The notes below the pieces were generated by a model. That model saw nothing but the letters and a program-made list of their open reading frames with translations. It did no database searches and was not told the origin of the DNA. The translations under genes were made by a program, and so were the position numbers. This document shows, piece by piece, positions 1-7,232 of a DNA stretch of 45,912 bases. Source of the DNA: Pseudomonadales bacterium (lineage in GTDB: Bacteria > Pseudomonadota > Gammaproteobacteria > Pseudomonadales > Pseudohongiellaceae); contig JALRBQ010000100.1 of the NCBI GenBank assembly GCA_023257655.1, positions 1-45,912 of the forward strand. Reading direction: 5' to 3'. The stretch's first letter is position 1. Each line of letters begins with the position of its first letter.

Positions 1-300
1 GTCCATCTGCGCAGCGCCGGTGATCATGTTCTTCACATAGTCGGCGTGACCCGGGCAGTCGACGTGTGCGTAGTGACGGTTTGCTGAGTCATACTCCACG
101 TGGGAAGTCGCGATCGTGATACCACGCTCTCTTTCTTCCGGTGCATTGTCAATCTGGTCAAAGTTCGTCGCTGTACCACCGAAAGCTTCCGCACAGACTT
201 TCGTCAGTGCCGCAGTCAATGTCGTCTTGCCATGGTCAACGTGACCAATCGTACCTACGTTGACGTGAACCTTTTTTCTTTCGAATTTTTCCTTTGCCAT
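1..300 (-). CDS. tuf: Elongation factor Tu, N-terminal part (truncated by window edge)
   Basis: The minus strand encodes the first 100 residues of EF-Tu, the GTPase that delivers aminoacyl-tRNA to the ribosome. It starts with ATG at 300 ([10 protein letters not shown]) and contains the P-loop GHVDHGKT, the switch I region with the RGITI motif, and the switch [10 protein letters not shown] segment. The reading frame is intact to the window edge, so the gene continues to the left. It lies downstream of three tRNA genes on the same strand, the usual tRNA-tufB arrangement of gammaproteobacteria, and is probably co-transcribed with them. Confidence 0.98.
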   Translation of the reverse strand, partial: MAKEKFERKKVHVNVGTIGHVDHGKTTLTAALTKVCAEAFGGTATNFDQIDNAPEERERGITIATSHVEYDSANRHYAHVDCPGHADYVKNMITGAAQMD

Positions 301-445
301 TATTGACTGCCTCTATATCTCTAACTTTTGATCAAATTGAAAAAAAAACTGACGTTCGAGCCTGACCATGCCGATATGGGATATATACAGGACTATAGAT
401 GAAGCTAGCGTCGGTTTTTAATTTTCTACTTTTTCAGGTTAATTA
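301..445 (-). other. tRNA-Thr to tuf spacer (leader of tuf)
   Basis: This is about 145 bases of AT-rich spacer between the 3' end of tRNA-Thr and the tuf start codon. No ORF or clear terminator is visible, consistent with read-through from the tRNA genes into tuf. It contains an A/T-rich stretch next to the tuf ribosome-binding region. Confidence 0.4.
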
Positions 446-521
446 TGGTGCTCACATCCGGAGTCGAACCGGAGACCTCTTCATTACCAATGAAGTGCTC
501 TACCGCCTGAGCTATGCGAGC
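446..521 (-). tRNA. tRNA-Thr (anticodon GGT)
   Basis: This is a complete 76-nt cloverleaf on the minus strand with a 7-bp acceptor (GCTCGCA pairing with TGTGAGC), a GGTTCGA-type T loop and an encoded CCA end. The anticodon loop TTGGTAA closed by a 5-bp stem gives anticodon GGT, threonine. It is the third gene of a Tyr-Gly-Thr-tuf cluster. Confidence 0.97.
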
Positions 522-600
522 TTAACGTGTATCAGCTCCAAGCTGTTAAGCCAGCCCGCATTGTGCCAACTCTGATCTCTCTCAAGAGCTCTCTGTAAAT

Positions 601-674
601 TGGAGCGGGTAGCGGGAATCGAACCCGCGCGACCAGCTTGGAAGGCTGGAGTTCTACCTCTGAACTATACCCGC
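601..674 (-). tRNA. tRNA-Gly (anticodon TCC)
   Basis: This is a 74-nt minus-strand tRNA with acceptor GCGGGTA paired to TACCCGC, the anticodon loop CTTCCAA (anticodon TCC, glycine), a GGTTCGATTCC T arm and an encoded CCA. It is the middle gene of the tRNA cluster upstream of tuf. Confidence 0.97.
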
Positions 675-800
675 CTTCTGGAAACGGACCCTACTTCGGA
701 AGGAACTATCCTAAACACCTTCGGGCCTGAATACTTTCAGTCCGAAAAACCTTCACGCTAGCGAGCCTTCGCGCAGTCAATCACCCTGCCTTCACCGATA

Positions 801-884
801 TGGTGGAGGGGGGTGGATTTGAACCACCGAAGCTTTCGCGTCAGATTTACAGTCTGATCCCTTTGGCCGCTCGGGAACCCCTCC
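801..884 (-). tRNA. tRNA-Tyr (anticodon GTA)
   Basis: This is an 84-nt class II tRNA on the minus strand with acceptor GGAGGGG paired to CCCCTCC, a long variable arm, the anticodon loop CTGTAAA (anticodon GTA, tyrosine) and an encoded CCA. It is the first tRNA of the Tyr-Gly-Thr-tuf cluster. Confidence 0.97.
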
Positions 885-914
885 CAAAAGAGCTACTAAG
901 GGTCAAAATCCCTG

Positions 915-933
915 GCACTCTTATTCAGAGTGC
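915..933 (-). terminator. Small hairpin between SPOR gene and tRNA-Tyr
   Basis: A 6-bp stem (GCACTC / GAGTGC) with a 7-nt loop lies just after the stop codon of the SPOR-domain gene in the minus direction. It is followed by a weak run (GGATTTTG). It may partly terminate the birA-coaX transcript before the tRNA promoter. The T tract is poor, so the call is tentative. Confidence 0.35.
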
Positions 934-939
934 GGCATT

Positions 940-1635
940 TTAGGGGAATTGAGTCCCGTGTGCAATCGTTTCACAGAGATTTTCTGACCGGGTCAAACCC
1001 GGCGCATCACCTGCAAAATCGAGCCATTCAGCCTCATCGAGGGGGGTAAAATCCGGGGCTGACAGCACCACTTGCACGGCCCCATCGGACCGGGGAATTT
1101 CGTCGACCTGCACCGTATAACCCATGCCCGAGACCAGGTCGCGCACCCGGTTCGCGTTGTCGCTGCTGCTGAACACTCCCAGCGCGATGGCATTCGCCAG
1201 CAGGCCCCGGGTAATCAGATAAGTGTCGATCTGCTGATTGTCTTCCCGCAGCCTGTCACTCAGTCCCTCCAACGTAATCGTCGCCACCTCCCGGGAGGAA
1301 GCGGGCGGCAGCAGCACCCGATAATGCGGGGGCAGAGGTGTTCCGGCCAGATGCAATTCTGCCGGCAGGCCCCGTGCTGCGGCCCTTTGCAGAAAGCTGT
1401 TGGCCTCGTCGACGCTCGGAAAATCGCCCACCAGTGAGCAGACGCGAGGCGCCACAACTGATTCCTGGGTGAGTTCCGCGGTCTGGGCCTCAAATTCGCT
1501 GACAAGGGTCAGGCCACGGTTCAGCAGCGGCCGGGGGGCCGGGCTGATCGCGGGGCTTGTCGGCTGCGGCCACCAGACCTGCCACCCGAAATAGATAGCA
1601 TTGGCTACTACCAGGAAAATCAGGATATAGCGCAT
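940..1635 (-). CDS. SPOR-domain membrane-anchored protein
   Basis: This 231-residue protein has one N-terminal membrane segment (about residues 3-20), a Pro-rich linker and a C-terminal region of SPOR type. The stretch around 139-210 (ITRGLLANAIALGVFSSSD and following) carries the alternating pattern of SPOR domains, which bind peptidoglycan stripped of stem peptides at division sites in characterised members. The segment at about 66-108 looks like a second, weaker repeat. The ATG at 1635 shares its A with the coaX TGA stop, so the gene is translationally coupled to coaX. A protein at this place is, from memory, typical of Pseudomonas-like birA-coaX loci. Its exact role is unknown. Confidence 0.75.
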   Translation of the reverse strand: MRYILIFLVVANAIYFGWQVWWPQPTSPAISPAPRPLLNRGLTLVSEFEAQTAELTQESVVAPRVCSLVGDFPSVDEANSFLQRAAARGLPAELHLAGTPLPPHYRVLLPPASSREVATITLEGLSDRLREDNQQIDTYLITRGLLANAIALGVFSSSDNANRVRDLVSGMGYTVQVDEIPRSDGAVQVVLSAPDFTPLDEAEWLDFAGDAPGLTRSENLCETIAHGTQFP

Positions 1636-2378
1636 CAGGCACTGTCTCCTGCCGGCACAGGACAGGCCAGCGCGAGACCATCCATCACCAGACCTGGCAC
1701 CACCTCGGCATCGGTCGCCGCGACGAGGCGGGCCAGCAAGGGGGCATCACCCCCGGTCAGGTACAGCCGTATGCCGGGTAAGCTCAGGCGTGCTGCCGCC
1801 AGTACTCTATCGATCAGGGCTACTTGCATGGCGAGCGTCCCGTTATTAACCGCGGCATCGGTGCCATGACCAGGTGCCAACGAGGGAATTACGGGATCCG
1901 CAGCGAGGCGGATACGGGTATTGGCGACCAGACTCTCGCGCATGAGTGACAGTCCGGGCGTGATGTATCCCCCCTGATGCAAGCCCTCCCCGTCCACAAC
2001 ATCGATCGTCAGAGCGGTGCCACTGTCCACGACGACACAGCCACCGGGCGCCCGATGATAGGCGGCGAGCATCGCCAGCCAGCGGTCGATGCCGAGCCGC
2101 GTTGGATCCTGATACTGGTTACGTACGCCGGCGCAGGTCGATTCGACCTTGGCGAGGGTGACTGGTAGCCCCCAGATAGCGCGAATCGCCGCGCTGATGG
2201 CACTGTTCGCGTCTTCACCCCGCACGCTGCTCATGCGCACGCAACGGGGAGGCGTGAGCGAGCGCAATACCTCGGCCAGCGCGTCGGGGCCGGGAACGCT
2301 GCCCTCATTATGGACGCTGCCGTCTGCAAGCAGTCGCCATTTAATCCGGGAATTGCCCGCGTCCAGTTCCAGAATCAC
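1635..2378 (-). CDS. coaX: Type III pantothenate kinase
   Basis: This 247-residue enzyme phosphorylates pantothenate in the first step of coenzyme A synthesis, in the cytoplasm. It has the type III (CoaX) signatures: D6 with AGNSRIKW at the N-terminus, RLGIDRW near 94-100, DSGTALTID at 118-126 and GGYITPG at 136-142, within the ASKHA fold. The start is GTG at 2378, inside a 4-base GTGA overlap with the birA stop, so it is co-translated with birA. E. coli has the unrelated coaA in the equivalent position, so this locus shows non-orthologous replacement. Confidence 0.95.
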   Translation of the reverse strand: MILELDAGNSRIKWRLLADGSVHNEGSVPGPDALAEVLRSLTPPRCVRMSSVRGEDANSAISAAIRAIWGLPVTLAKVESTCAGVRNQYQDPTRLGIDRWLAMLAAYHRAPGGCVVVDSGTALTIDVVDGEGLHQGGYITPGLSLMRESLVANTRIRLAADPVIPSLAPGHGTDAAVNNGTLAMQVALIDRVLAAARLSLPGIRLYLTGGDAPLLARLVAATDAEVVPGLVMDGLALACPVPAGDSA

Positions 2379-3181
2379 GCAAATTTCTCCGGCGCCGCAG
2401 GCCGTAGCGAGGGAAAGATCTCGCCGCCGTTGATGGTGACGATGCCGTCTGCGGTTTGCAACAACAAGGCACCGAAATCATTCACTCCCAGCGACTTACC
2501 GAGATGCTTCTGTTCTCCTTCCTGCAACACAATATCCTCATTGCAATAGCGGTCATGCCGATTCCATTGCTCGCGAAACGGCTGGAACCCGTGTTGTTCG
2601 AAGCGCTCCAGATGGCCCAGGAGCTCTGTCAGCAAGGCACTGACTATGGCGCTGCGATCGACCGCACCGGCCATGAGCATCTGCAGATCGGTCACCGGCT
2701 GGCTGATTTCGGCGACGCTGGCCGGCGGTAGCGCCAGATTGATGCCGATGCCGAACACGACGTGGTTCTGCCCTGCCCCCTGCTTCAATTCCAGCAGAAT
2801 ACCCGCCAGCTTGCGATTTGCTACCAACAAATCATTGGGCCATTTTACGTGGATGCCGGACGCACCACACTGACTCAGGGCTTGCCGCACGCTCAAGGCC
2901 GTCACCAGACTGAGTCCTTGCAGCGCTTGCGGGCTCAGGGCGAAAGGCCGCGCTACCGACAGATAGATCCCGGCATCTCGCGGACTCACCCATTCCCGGC
3001 CACGGCGACCGCGTCCGGCGGACTGGGCCCGCGCCAGAAATACCCGTGTACCCGTGTGGCCTGCCGCAATCTGCCGCAAGGCCTCGGCATTGGTCGAATC
3101 GATTATCTCGAACTCGCTGAATTCGGCGAACACCTCACGCAAGGCAGTGGGCAGTTGGCAGCGATCATCTGGTCTGTGCAT
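2375..3181 (-). CDS. birA: Biotin--[acetyl-CoA-carboxylase] ligase
   Basis: This 268-residue biotin protein ligase activates biotin to biotinyl-AMP and transfers it to the carboxylase carrier protein. The biotin/ATP loop GRGRRGREW is at 56-64, KWPND at 113-117, KLAGILLE at 124-131, and a small C-terminal SH3-like domain follows. I chose the ATG at 3181 because a strong GGAGG lies 8 bases upstream; a TTG start at 3253 would add 24 residues of no recognisable structure. There is no N-terminal helix-turn-helix, so this is a monofunctional ligase without the biotin-repressor function of E. coli BirA. It is the first gene of the birA-coaX-SPOR operon. Confidence 0.93.
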   Translation of the reverse strand: MHRPDDRCQLPTALREVFAEFSEFEIIDSTNAEALRQIAAGHTGTRVFLARAQSAGRGRRGREWVSPRDAGIYLSVARPFALSPQALQGLSLVTALSVRQALSQCGASGIHVKWPNDLLVANRKLAGILLELKQGAGQNHVVFGIGINLALPPASVAEISQPVTDLQMLMAGAVDRSAIVSALLTELLGHLERFEQHGFQPFREQWNRHDRYCNEDIVLQEGEQKHLGKSLGVNDFGALLLQTADGIVTINGGEIFPSLRPAAPEKFA

Positions 3182-3295
3182 AAGCGATGCCTCCATCCCC
3201 AAACAGTCTTCTCGCCCGTCACGAACGAAAAAAGGAGCGAGTATAGCGTGCAAGCACCCTATCCTGATCGCTCCTCTTTGTGTGGTGGCCCGTCG

Positions 3296-3384
3296 TTCGG
3301 AGGTCTGAGTTCGGTGGCCTGTTATTCGATGACCTGTACTTCGATGACCTGTGCTTGGATGACCTGTACTTCGAAGGCGTGATC
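3296..3384. repeat. 15-bp tandem repeat array
   Basis: About five to six imperfect copies of a 15-bp unit (TTCGATGACCTGTAC and variants) start near 3296. The three best copies are at 3325-3339, 3340-3354 and 3355-3369; outer copies are more diverged (for example 3310-3324 and 3370-3384). The array sits between the birA start and the cstA stop and abuts a perfect palindrome. The plus-strand reading gives a repetitive peptide with no gene-like context, so I treat it as non-coding. Confidence 0.75.
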
Positions 3385-3408
3385 GATCGGTCCAGGGACC
3401 GATCGATC
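3381..3408. repeat. Perfect 13-bp inverted repeat downstream of cstA
   Basis: GATCGATCGGTCC and its exact reverse complement are separated by only 2 bases (AG). This forms a potential 28-base hairpin that ends 10 bases after the cstA stop codon. There is no T tract on either side, so it is not a standard intrinsic terminator. It could protect the mRNA 3' end or be an extragenic palindromic element. Confidence 0.7.
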
Positions 3409-3418
3409 AGTTGCCCGG

Positions 3419-5119
3419 TTACTCGTTGCTGGTCGCTGCCCCTTTGCTGGCCGGGTCACTCTTCAATTTGGAGAGTACGCTCCAGGCCTCAAGCAGGATG
3501 AAGATCGTTGTGACGATCACAGCGACTTCGATGATCACGAGTACCCAGCTGCCAGTCTGGAAATGGCGAATGACATACCAGCAGCTCGCCCACAGAGCCA
3601 GCAACAGAATGAAGGTCATCGGCGCGAGGATATAGCGCGCGGGACGGCCCAGCTTGATAAGGTACACAGAGATCACGAGCAGGGTCATGCTCGCGAGAAT
3701 CTGGTTGGTCGCACCGAAGACCGGCCAGATCAGCATGCCACCATCACCCGGATACTGACCGTTAGACACGCCGAAGGCGAGAATCAGACAGGCGGCGATG
3801 GCGAGCAGGGTTGAGATGTAGTTGTTCTTCAGGGCCTTGATGTCGTAAATATTGCCCCATTCCTGAACGATATAGCGCTGCAGTCGCAATCCGGCGTCCA
3901 TGGTGGTGCCAGCGAACAGCACTACCATAACCGCAAGCATGGTCTGCGAGAAGTTTACCGAGAATCCCCAGCCTTCAGAGATCAGACTTGCTCCGCCTTC
4001 GATGAAACCAGCCTGTCCGGGGCCTGAGGAGAAACCGGTGTAGATTGCATTCCAGGCCGCCCCATCGACGGCGTACAGTGAACCGGTCACCGCGACGATT
4101 GTAATCAGTGCCAGTGAGCCTTCACCCAGTGCGCCGAGGTAGCCGACGAAACGTGCATCCTTCTCATTGTCCAGTTGCTTGGAGCTGGTGCCGGACGAGA
4201 CTATGCCATGGAAACCTGACAGGGCGCCGCAGGCGATTGTCACGAACAGAATCGGAAACAGCGGAGGCGTACCCTCGGCCACCGTGTTGAATGCCGGCGC
4301 GCTGACTTCAGGCATGGTGAGCAACACTGCCGAATACAGTACGAGCAAACCCAGAACGAGTTGCGCACCATTGATGTAGTCACGTGGCTGCAGCAGCATC
4401 CAGACGGGCAGCATTGAGGCGATACCCGCATAGACAAACAACAAAATGATCCAGTTGCCATTGGGCCCCAGAGAGAAAATGTCTCCCGGCAATTCCAGCG
4501 GCATTTCGCTACCAATATAAATGGTGAAATACAGGAAACCGACCCCGATCGCCGAAATCAGCAACAGGTTAAAATTTTTCCTGATCAGGAATCCGATACA
4601 GATGGCGACTGGTATCGCAATCCAGGCGGGGAATACAGATGACGGGAAAATCACCATGTCGGTAGCAATGATTGTCGCAAACACCGCGTTCACCAACACG
4701 AGCAGCAAGAAGATTATGACCATGAACAGCGCACTGGCGCGTTTGCCGATCAGGCTCTGGGACAGTGCGCCGATGGATTTGGCGCCGTGGCGATTGCTTG
4801 CCCAGAGAGCACCCATGTCATGGACACCGGCAAAGAAGATCGAACCGAAGGTCACCCACAGCAATGCGGGAACCCAGCCCCAGTAAACCGCGATAGCTGG
4901 ACCGGCAATTGGTGCTGCCCCTGCAACCGCAGTGAAATGCGACCCCCAAAGGACGAACTTGTTAGTGGGCACATAATCAATGCCGTCATTGATCTGGTGG
5001 GCTGGTGTAACGTAGTTGGGATCCAGTTGGTAGATTTTGCCAGCTATGAATTTGGAATAGACAAACCATCCAAAGGAAAAACCAGCCAAACCAAAAATGA
5101 CCAGAAAGATCGAGGACAT
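3419..5119 (-). CDS. cstA: CstA-family carbon starvation / peptide-pyruvate transporter
   Basis: This 566-residue polytopic inner-membrane protein has well over ten hydrophobic segments. The CstA N domain is visible from the start: the tract around GKIYQLDPNYVTPAHQIND, then GSHFTAVAGAAPIAGPAIA and GSIFFAGVHDMGALWAS. Characterised CstA proteins import peptides or pyruvate during carbon limitation, with substrate differing between subfamilies. It is shorter than the roughly 700-residue E. coli CstA, as in many shorter homologs. The start at 5119 follows GGGAGAG; an upstream start at 5191 would add a hydrophilic extension that spoils the first membrane helix. It is transcribed alone, with a palindrome after its stop. 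Confidence 0.9.
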   Translation of the reverse strand: MSSIFLVIFGLAGFSFGWFVYSKFIAGKIYQLDPNYVTPAHQINDGIDYVPTNKFVLWGSHFTAVAGAAPIAGPAIAVYWGWVPALLWVTFGSIFFAGVHDMGALWASNRHGAKSIGALSQSLIGKRASALFMVIIFLLLVLVNAVFATIIATDMVIFPSSVFPAWIAIPVAICIGFLIRKNFNLLLISAIGVGFLYFTIYIGSEMPLELPGDIFSLGPNGNWIILLFVYAGIASMLPVWMLLQPRDYINGAQLVLGLLVLYSAVLLTMPEVSAPAFNTVAEGTPPLFPILFVTIACGALSGFHGIVSSGTSSKQLDNEKDARFVGYLGALGEGSLALITIVAVTGSLYAVDGAAWNAIYTGFSSGPGQAGFIEGGASLISEGWGFSVNFSQTMLAVMVVLFAGTTMDAGLRLQRYIVQEWGNIYDIKALKNNYISTLLAIAACLILAFGVSNGQYPGDGGMLIWPVFGATNQILASMTLLVISVYLIKLGRPARYILAPMTFILLLALWASCWYVIRHFQTGSWVLVIIEVAVIVTTIFILLEAWSVLSKLKSDPASKGAATSNE

Positions 5120-5272
5120 AAAGCACTCTCCCGAATTTTTATTATGAATTCCAAGGGACGCATCATAGCAAGTTCGATGAGCCAGAGACAATCAAATCGG
5201 CCGTTGTAACGGACCGATTTTCAAGCCAGCGGGCCCGATGCCAGCGTCTTGCGGTGATCCATCACTGATAAA

Positions 5273-5304
5273 AAAACCCGGTTATTTCACAATAACCGGG
5301 TTTT
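5273..5304. terminator. Bidirectional rho-independent terminator
   Basis: A 14-bp perfect stem (AAAACCCGGTTATT / AATAACCGGGTTTT) with a 4-base loop is flanked by A and T runs on both sides. It lies 20 bases beyond the stop of the minus-strand monooxygenase gene at 5324 and terminates its transcript with a T6 tract. Confidence 0.9.
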
Positions 5305-5323
5305 GTTTGTTCCCTGCGCTAAC

Positions 5324-7030
5324 CTAGTTGGTAGGCGTTGCGGAATGGTATGTCCAGTAACCGATGAACATCTCATCCCAGCTTTGCAGACCGAAGGTCA
5401 ATTCCTTGCTCGGATCCGGGTTCGCTGGATTGTACTCGGAGTTATCGAAGGTGCCGGTTACCAGTACCTTGGTACCTTTGGGTAACGCCATCGGTTCTTC
5501 CAACTGATAAGTTGGCTGCCACGCGTAGCTGTAGTTCGGTACGCTCAGCAATTCGGCTGTGGTGCCGTCAGGCAACTGGGCGCTGAACTGCATGTCTTTG
5601 CCACGGAAGTGCATGTGGGCGCGCAGACCAGTCACAACCACGTCTTCATCGAACACGTATTGGGCCTTCGCCGGATGATTTTGGGCATACGGCGGAATGC
5701 GGAACTGACCGGATACGGAACGAGTGAAGTTTTCGTAGGTCGGTGGCTCGTCATACATGTACATGCCGAGTACGGTTTCGTCCACAGTGGCCTTGCCGTT
5801 CGTTGTGTAGTGGAACTGCATGGACAGTTTGTGACCCTTCGGAATGTACACACCGGTGTCTTCCGGGAAGGTCATCGCATCGACTTTACCCGGGGCATAG
5901 CCTTCCAGGAAACGACGCGCGACAGAACGGGTATCGGCTTCACCGCCATCGAAATCTTCGGCAGGCGCTGTGACGTACGTCAACAGGTGGTGGAGAACGG
6001 ATTCATCACCAGCGATGAACTGGACAGATTTCACCCACTTGTCTTCATCGAAAGGCAGATCAACATCAACATTGATGTAGTCCAGAACGCCAGTCGCCGG
6101 AATTTCCATCGCCGGAGCCTTCACGATGTAGTCAGGCTCGCCCAACTGCCAGGCCTTGCGATCCGGGAAGTCGAGTTGTGTCAGGGGATCCACTGCTGCG
6201 GCACCACGAGGAGCGCCGGCATCAATCCAGTGCACCAGAGTCTGCAGATCTTTCTCATCCATATAACGTGCGTTTGAGAAGTGGCCAACATACGGGTCAA
6301 CCTGGGTCGGTGGCATACGCTTGGTCAGCAGCACTTCACGAATCATCGGAGACCAGCCCTGCAGCATCAGATGGCTGTCCATGGCGAACGGGCCAATGCC
6401 GCCTTCGCGGTGACAGGTAGCACATTGCTCAGCGATGATCGGAGCCACATCAGAGGCGTAATCAGGGGTCGCACTCGCGTGCATATCCTTGACCGGGAAG
6501 CTGAGGTCACAGCCACTGGCAGCAACGATTGTAGTGCTGTCGGCAGTGCCGGCGAGTTCGCTGTCCAGAGTCTTGGCAACCTGGTCCTGGGCCGGACCGC
6601 GGTACAGCAAGGTCAGACGCTCAGGATCAACAACCGCTACCTCACCCGCCTTGGAGAACTGCAGGGTTTCGGAAACGATCTGGCCGTTATCGATCAGCAG
6701 CGGCAGATCGAAACCGTGCTGGGCCTTGGCCGCACGGATCGCGTCGATGCCAGATTCGGCTGAGGCATTGATCAGCGCGAAAGTGACCTTTTGATCTGCA
6801 TAGCTCGACTGCAGCGTCTTCATCTGCGCGACAGCAGAATCGATAGAGGCGCAGGAGTTATCGAACGACATCAATACAAAGGCGTCCTGATCACGCATAC
6901 GGCTGAGTTGATGAAACGCACCATCAGTATCCAGCAAGGCAAAATCGCCAACCCTGTCGGGAAGTGCCATCGCGGAAGCCGAAAGCGTGCTCGCGATAAC
7001 AGCGACTGCTGACCAGAGGAGTTTATTCAT
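5324..7030 (-). CDS. Redoxin-cytochrome c-copper type II monooxygenase fusion (PHM-like), paralog 1
   Basis: This 568-residue exported protein has a Sec signal peptide (1-22) and a thioredoxin/peroxiredoxin-like domain (about 25-150) with a single Cys, C60, and no CxxC. A monohaem cytochrome c domain follows (CATCH at 203-207, likely Met ligand in KRMPP near 239). The C-terminal two-domain copper monooxygenase (about 300-560) shows all six ligands of the PHM/DBM family: H347 and H348 in VLHHLL, H407 in MQFHYTT, H472 and H474 in AHMHFRG, and M554 in WDEMF. Family enzymes hydroxylate a C-H bond using O2 and two one-electron reductions; the fused haem could supply those electrons. It is tandem with the next paralog and closed by a strong terminator. 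The substrate is unknown. Confidence 0.88.
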   Translation of the reverse strand: MNKLLWSAVAVIASTLSASAMALPDRVGDFALLDTDGAFHQLSRMRDQDAFVLMSFDNSCASIDSAVAQMKTLQSSYADQKVTFALINASAESGIDAIRAAKAQHGFDLPLLIDNGQIVSETLQFSKAGEVAVVDPERLTLLYRGPAQDQVAKTLDSELAGTADSTTIVAASGCDLSFPVKDMHASATPDYASDVAPIIAEQCATCHREGGIGPFAMDSHLMLQGWSPMIREVLLTKRMPPTQVDPYVGHFSNARYMDEKDLQTLVHWIDAGAPRGAAAVDPLTQLDFPDRKAWQLGEPDYIVKAPAMEIPATGVLDYINVDVDLPFDEDKWVKSVQFIAGDESVLHHLLTYVTAPAEDFDGGEADTRSVARRFLEGYAPGKVDAMTFPEDTGVYIPKGHKLSMQFHYTTNGKATVDETVLGMYMYDEPPTYENFTRSVSGQFRIPPYAQNHPAKAQYVFDEDVVVTGLRAHMHFRGKDMQFSAQLPDGTTAELLSVPNYSYAWQPTYQLEEPMALPKGTKVLVTGTFDNSEYNPANPDPSKELTFGLQSWDEMFIGYWTYHSATPTN

Positions 7031-7232
7031 GGTTGTGCTCCGAAATTAAGATGCAAAATAACTTCGCAAGTCTACTCCAATTGCAATCGAAGTGGACAAC
7101 TAATTGTTTACTTTTTGTAACAACCTGCACCAGCCCCGGTTCCCCAGGTTTGTCGCAGGCGATTGAATTACATTGAGAAAACCAGCGGGAAGTCGATTCG
7201 AGTACCGCCGGGAACGCACAGACGCGTCCCCG

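Noticed and set aside
3280..3501. Small plus-strand ORF with a repeated FDDLY-like peptide
   Set aside because: It is produced by the 15-bp tandem repeat (a multiple of three), has no ribosome-binding site and runs antisense into cstA.
5324..7030. Calling the N-terminal domain an active thioredoxin or peroxiredoxin
   Set aside because: There is no CxxC and no PxxxTxxC motif; one isolated Cys remains and paralog 3 has none. I describe it only as redoxin-like.
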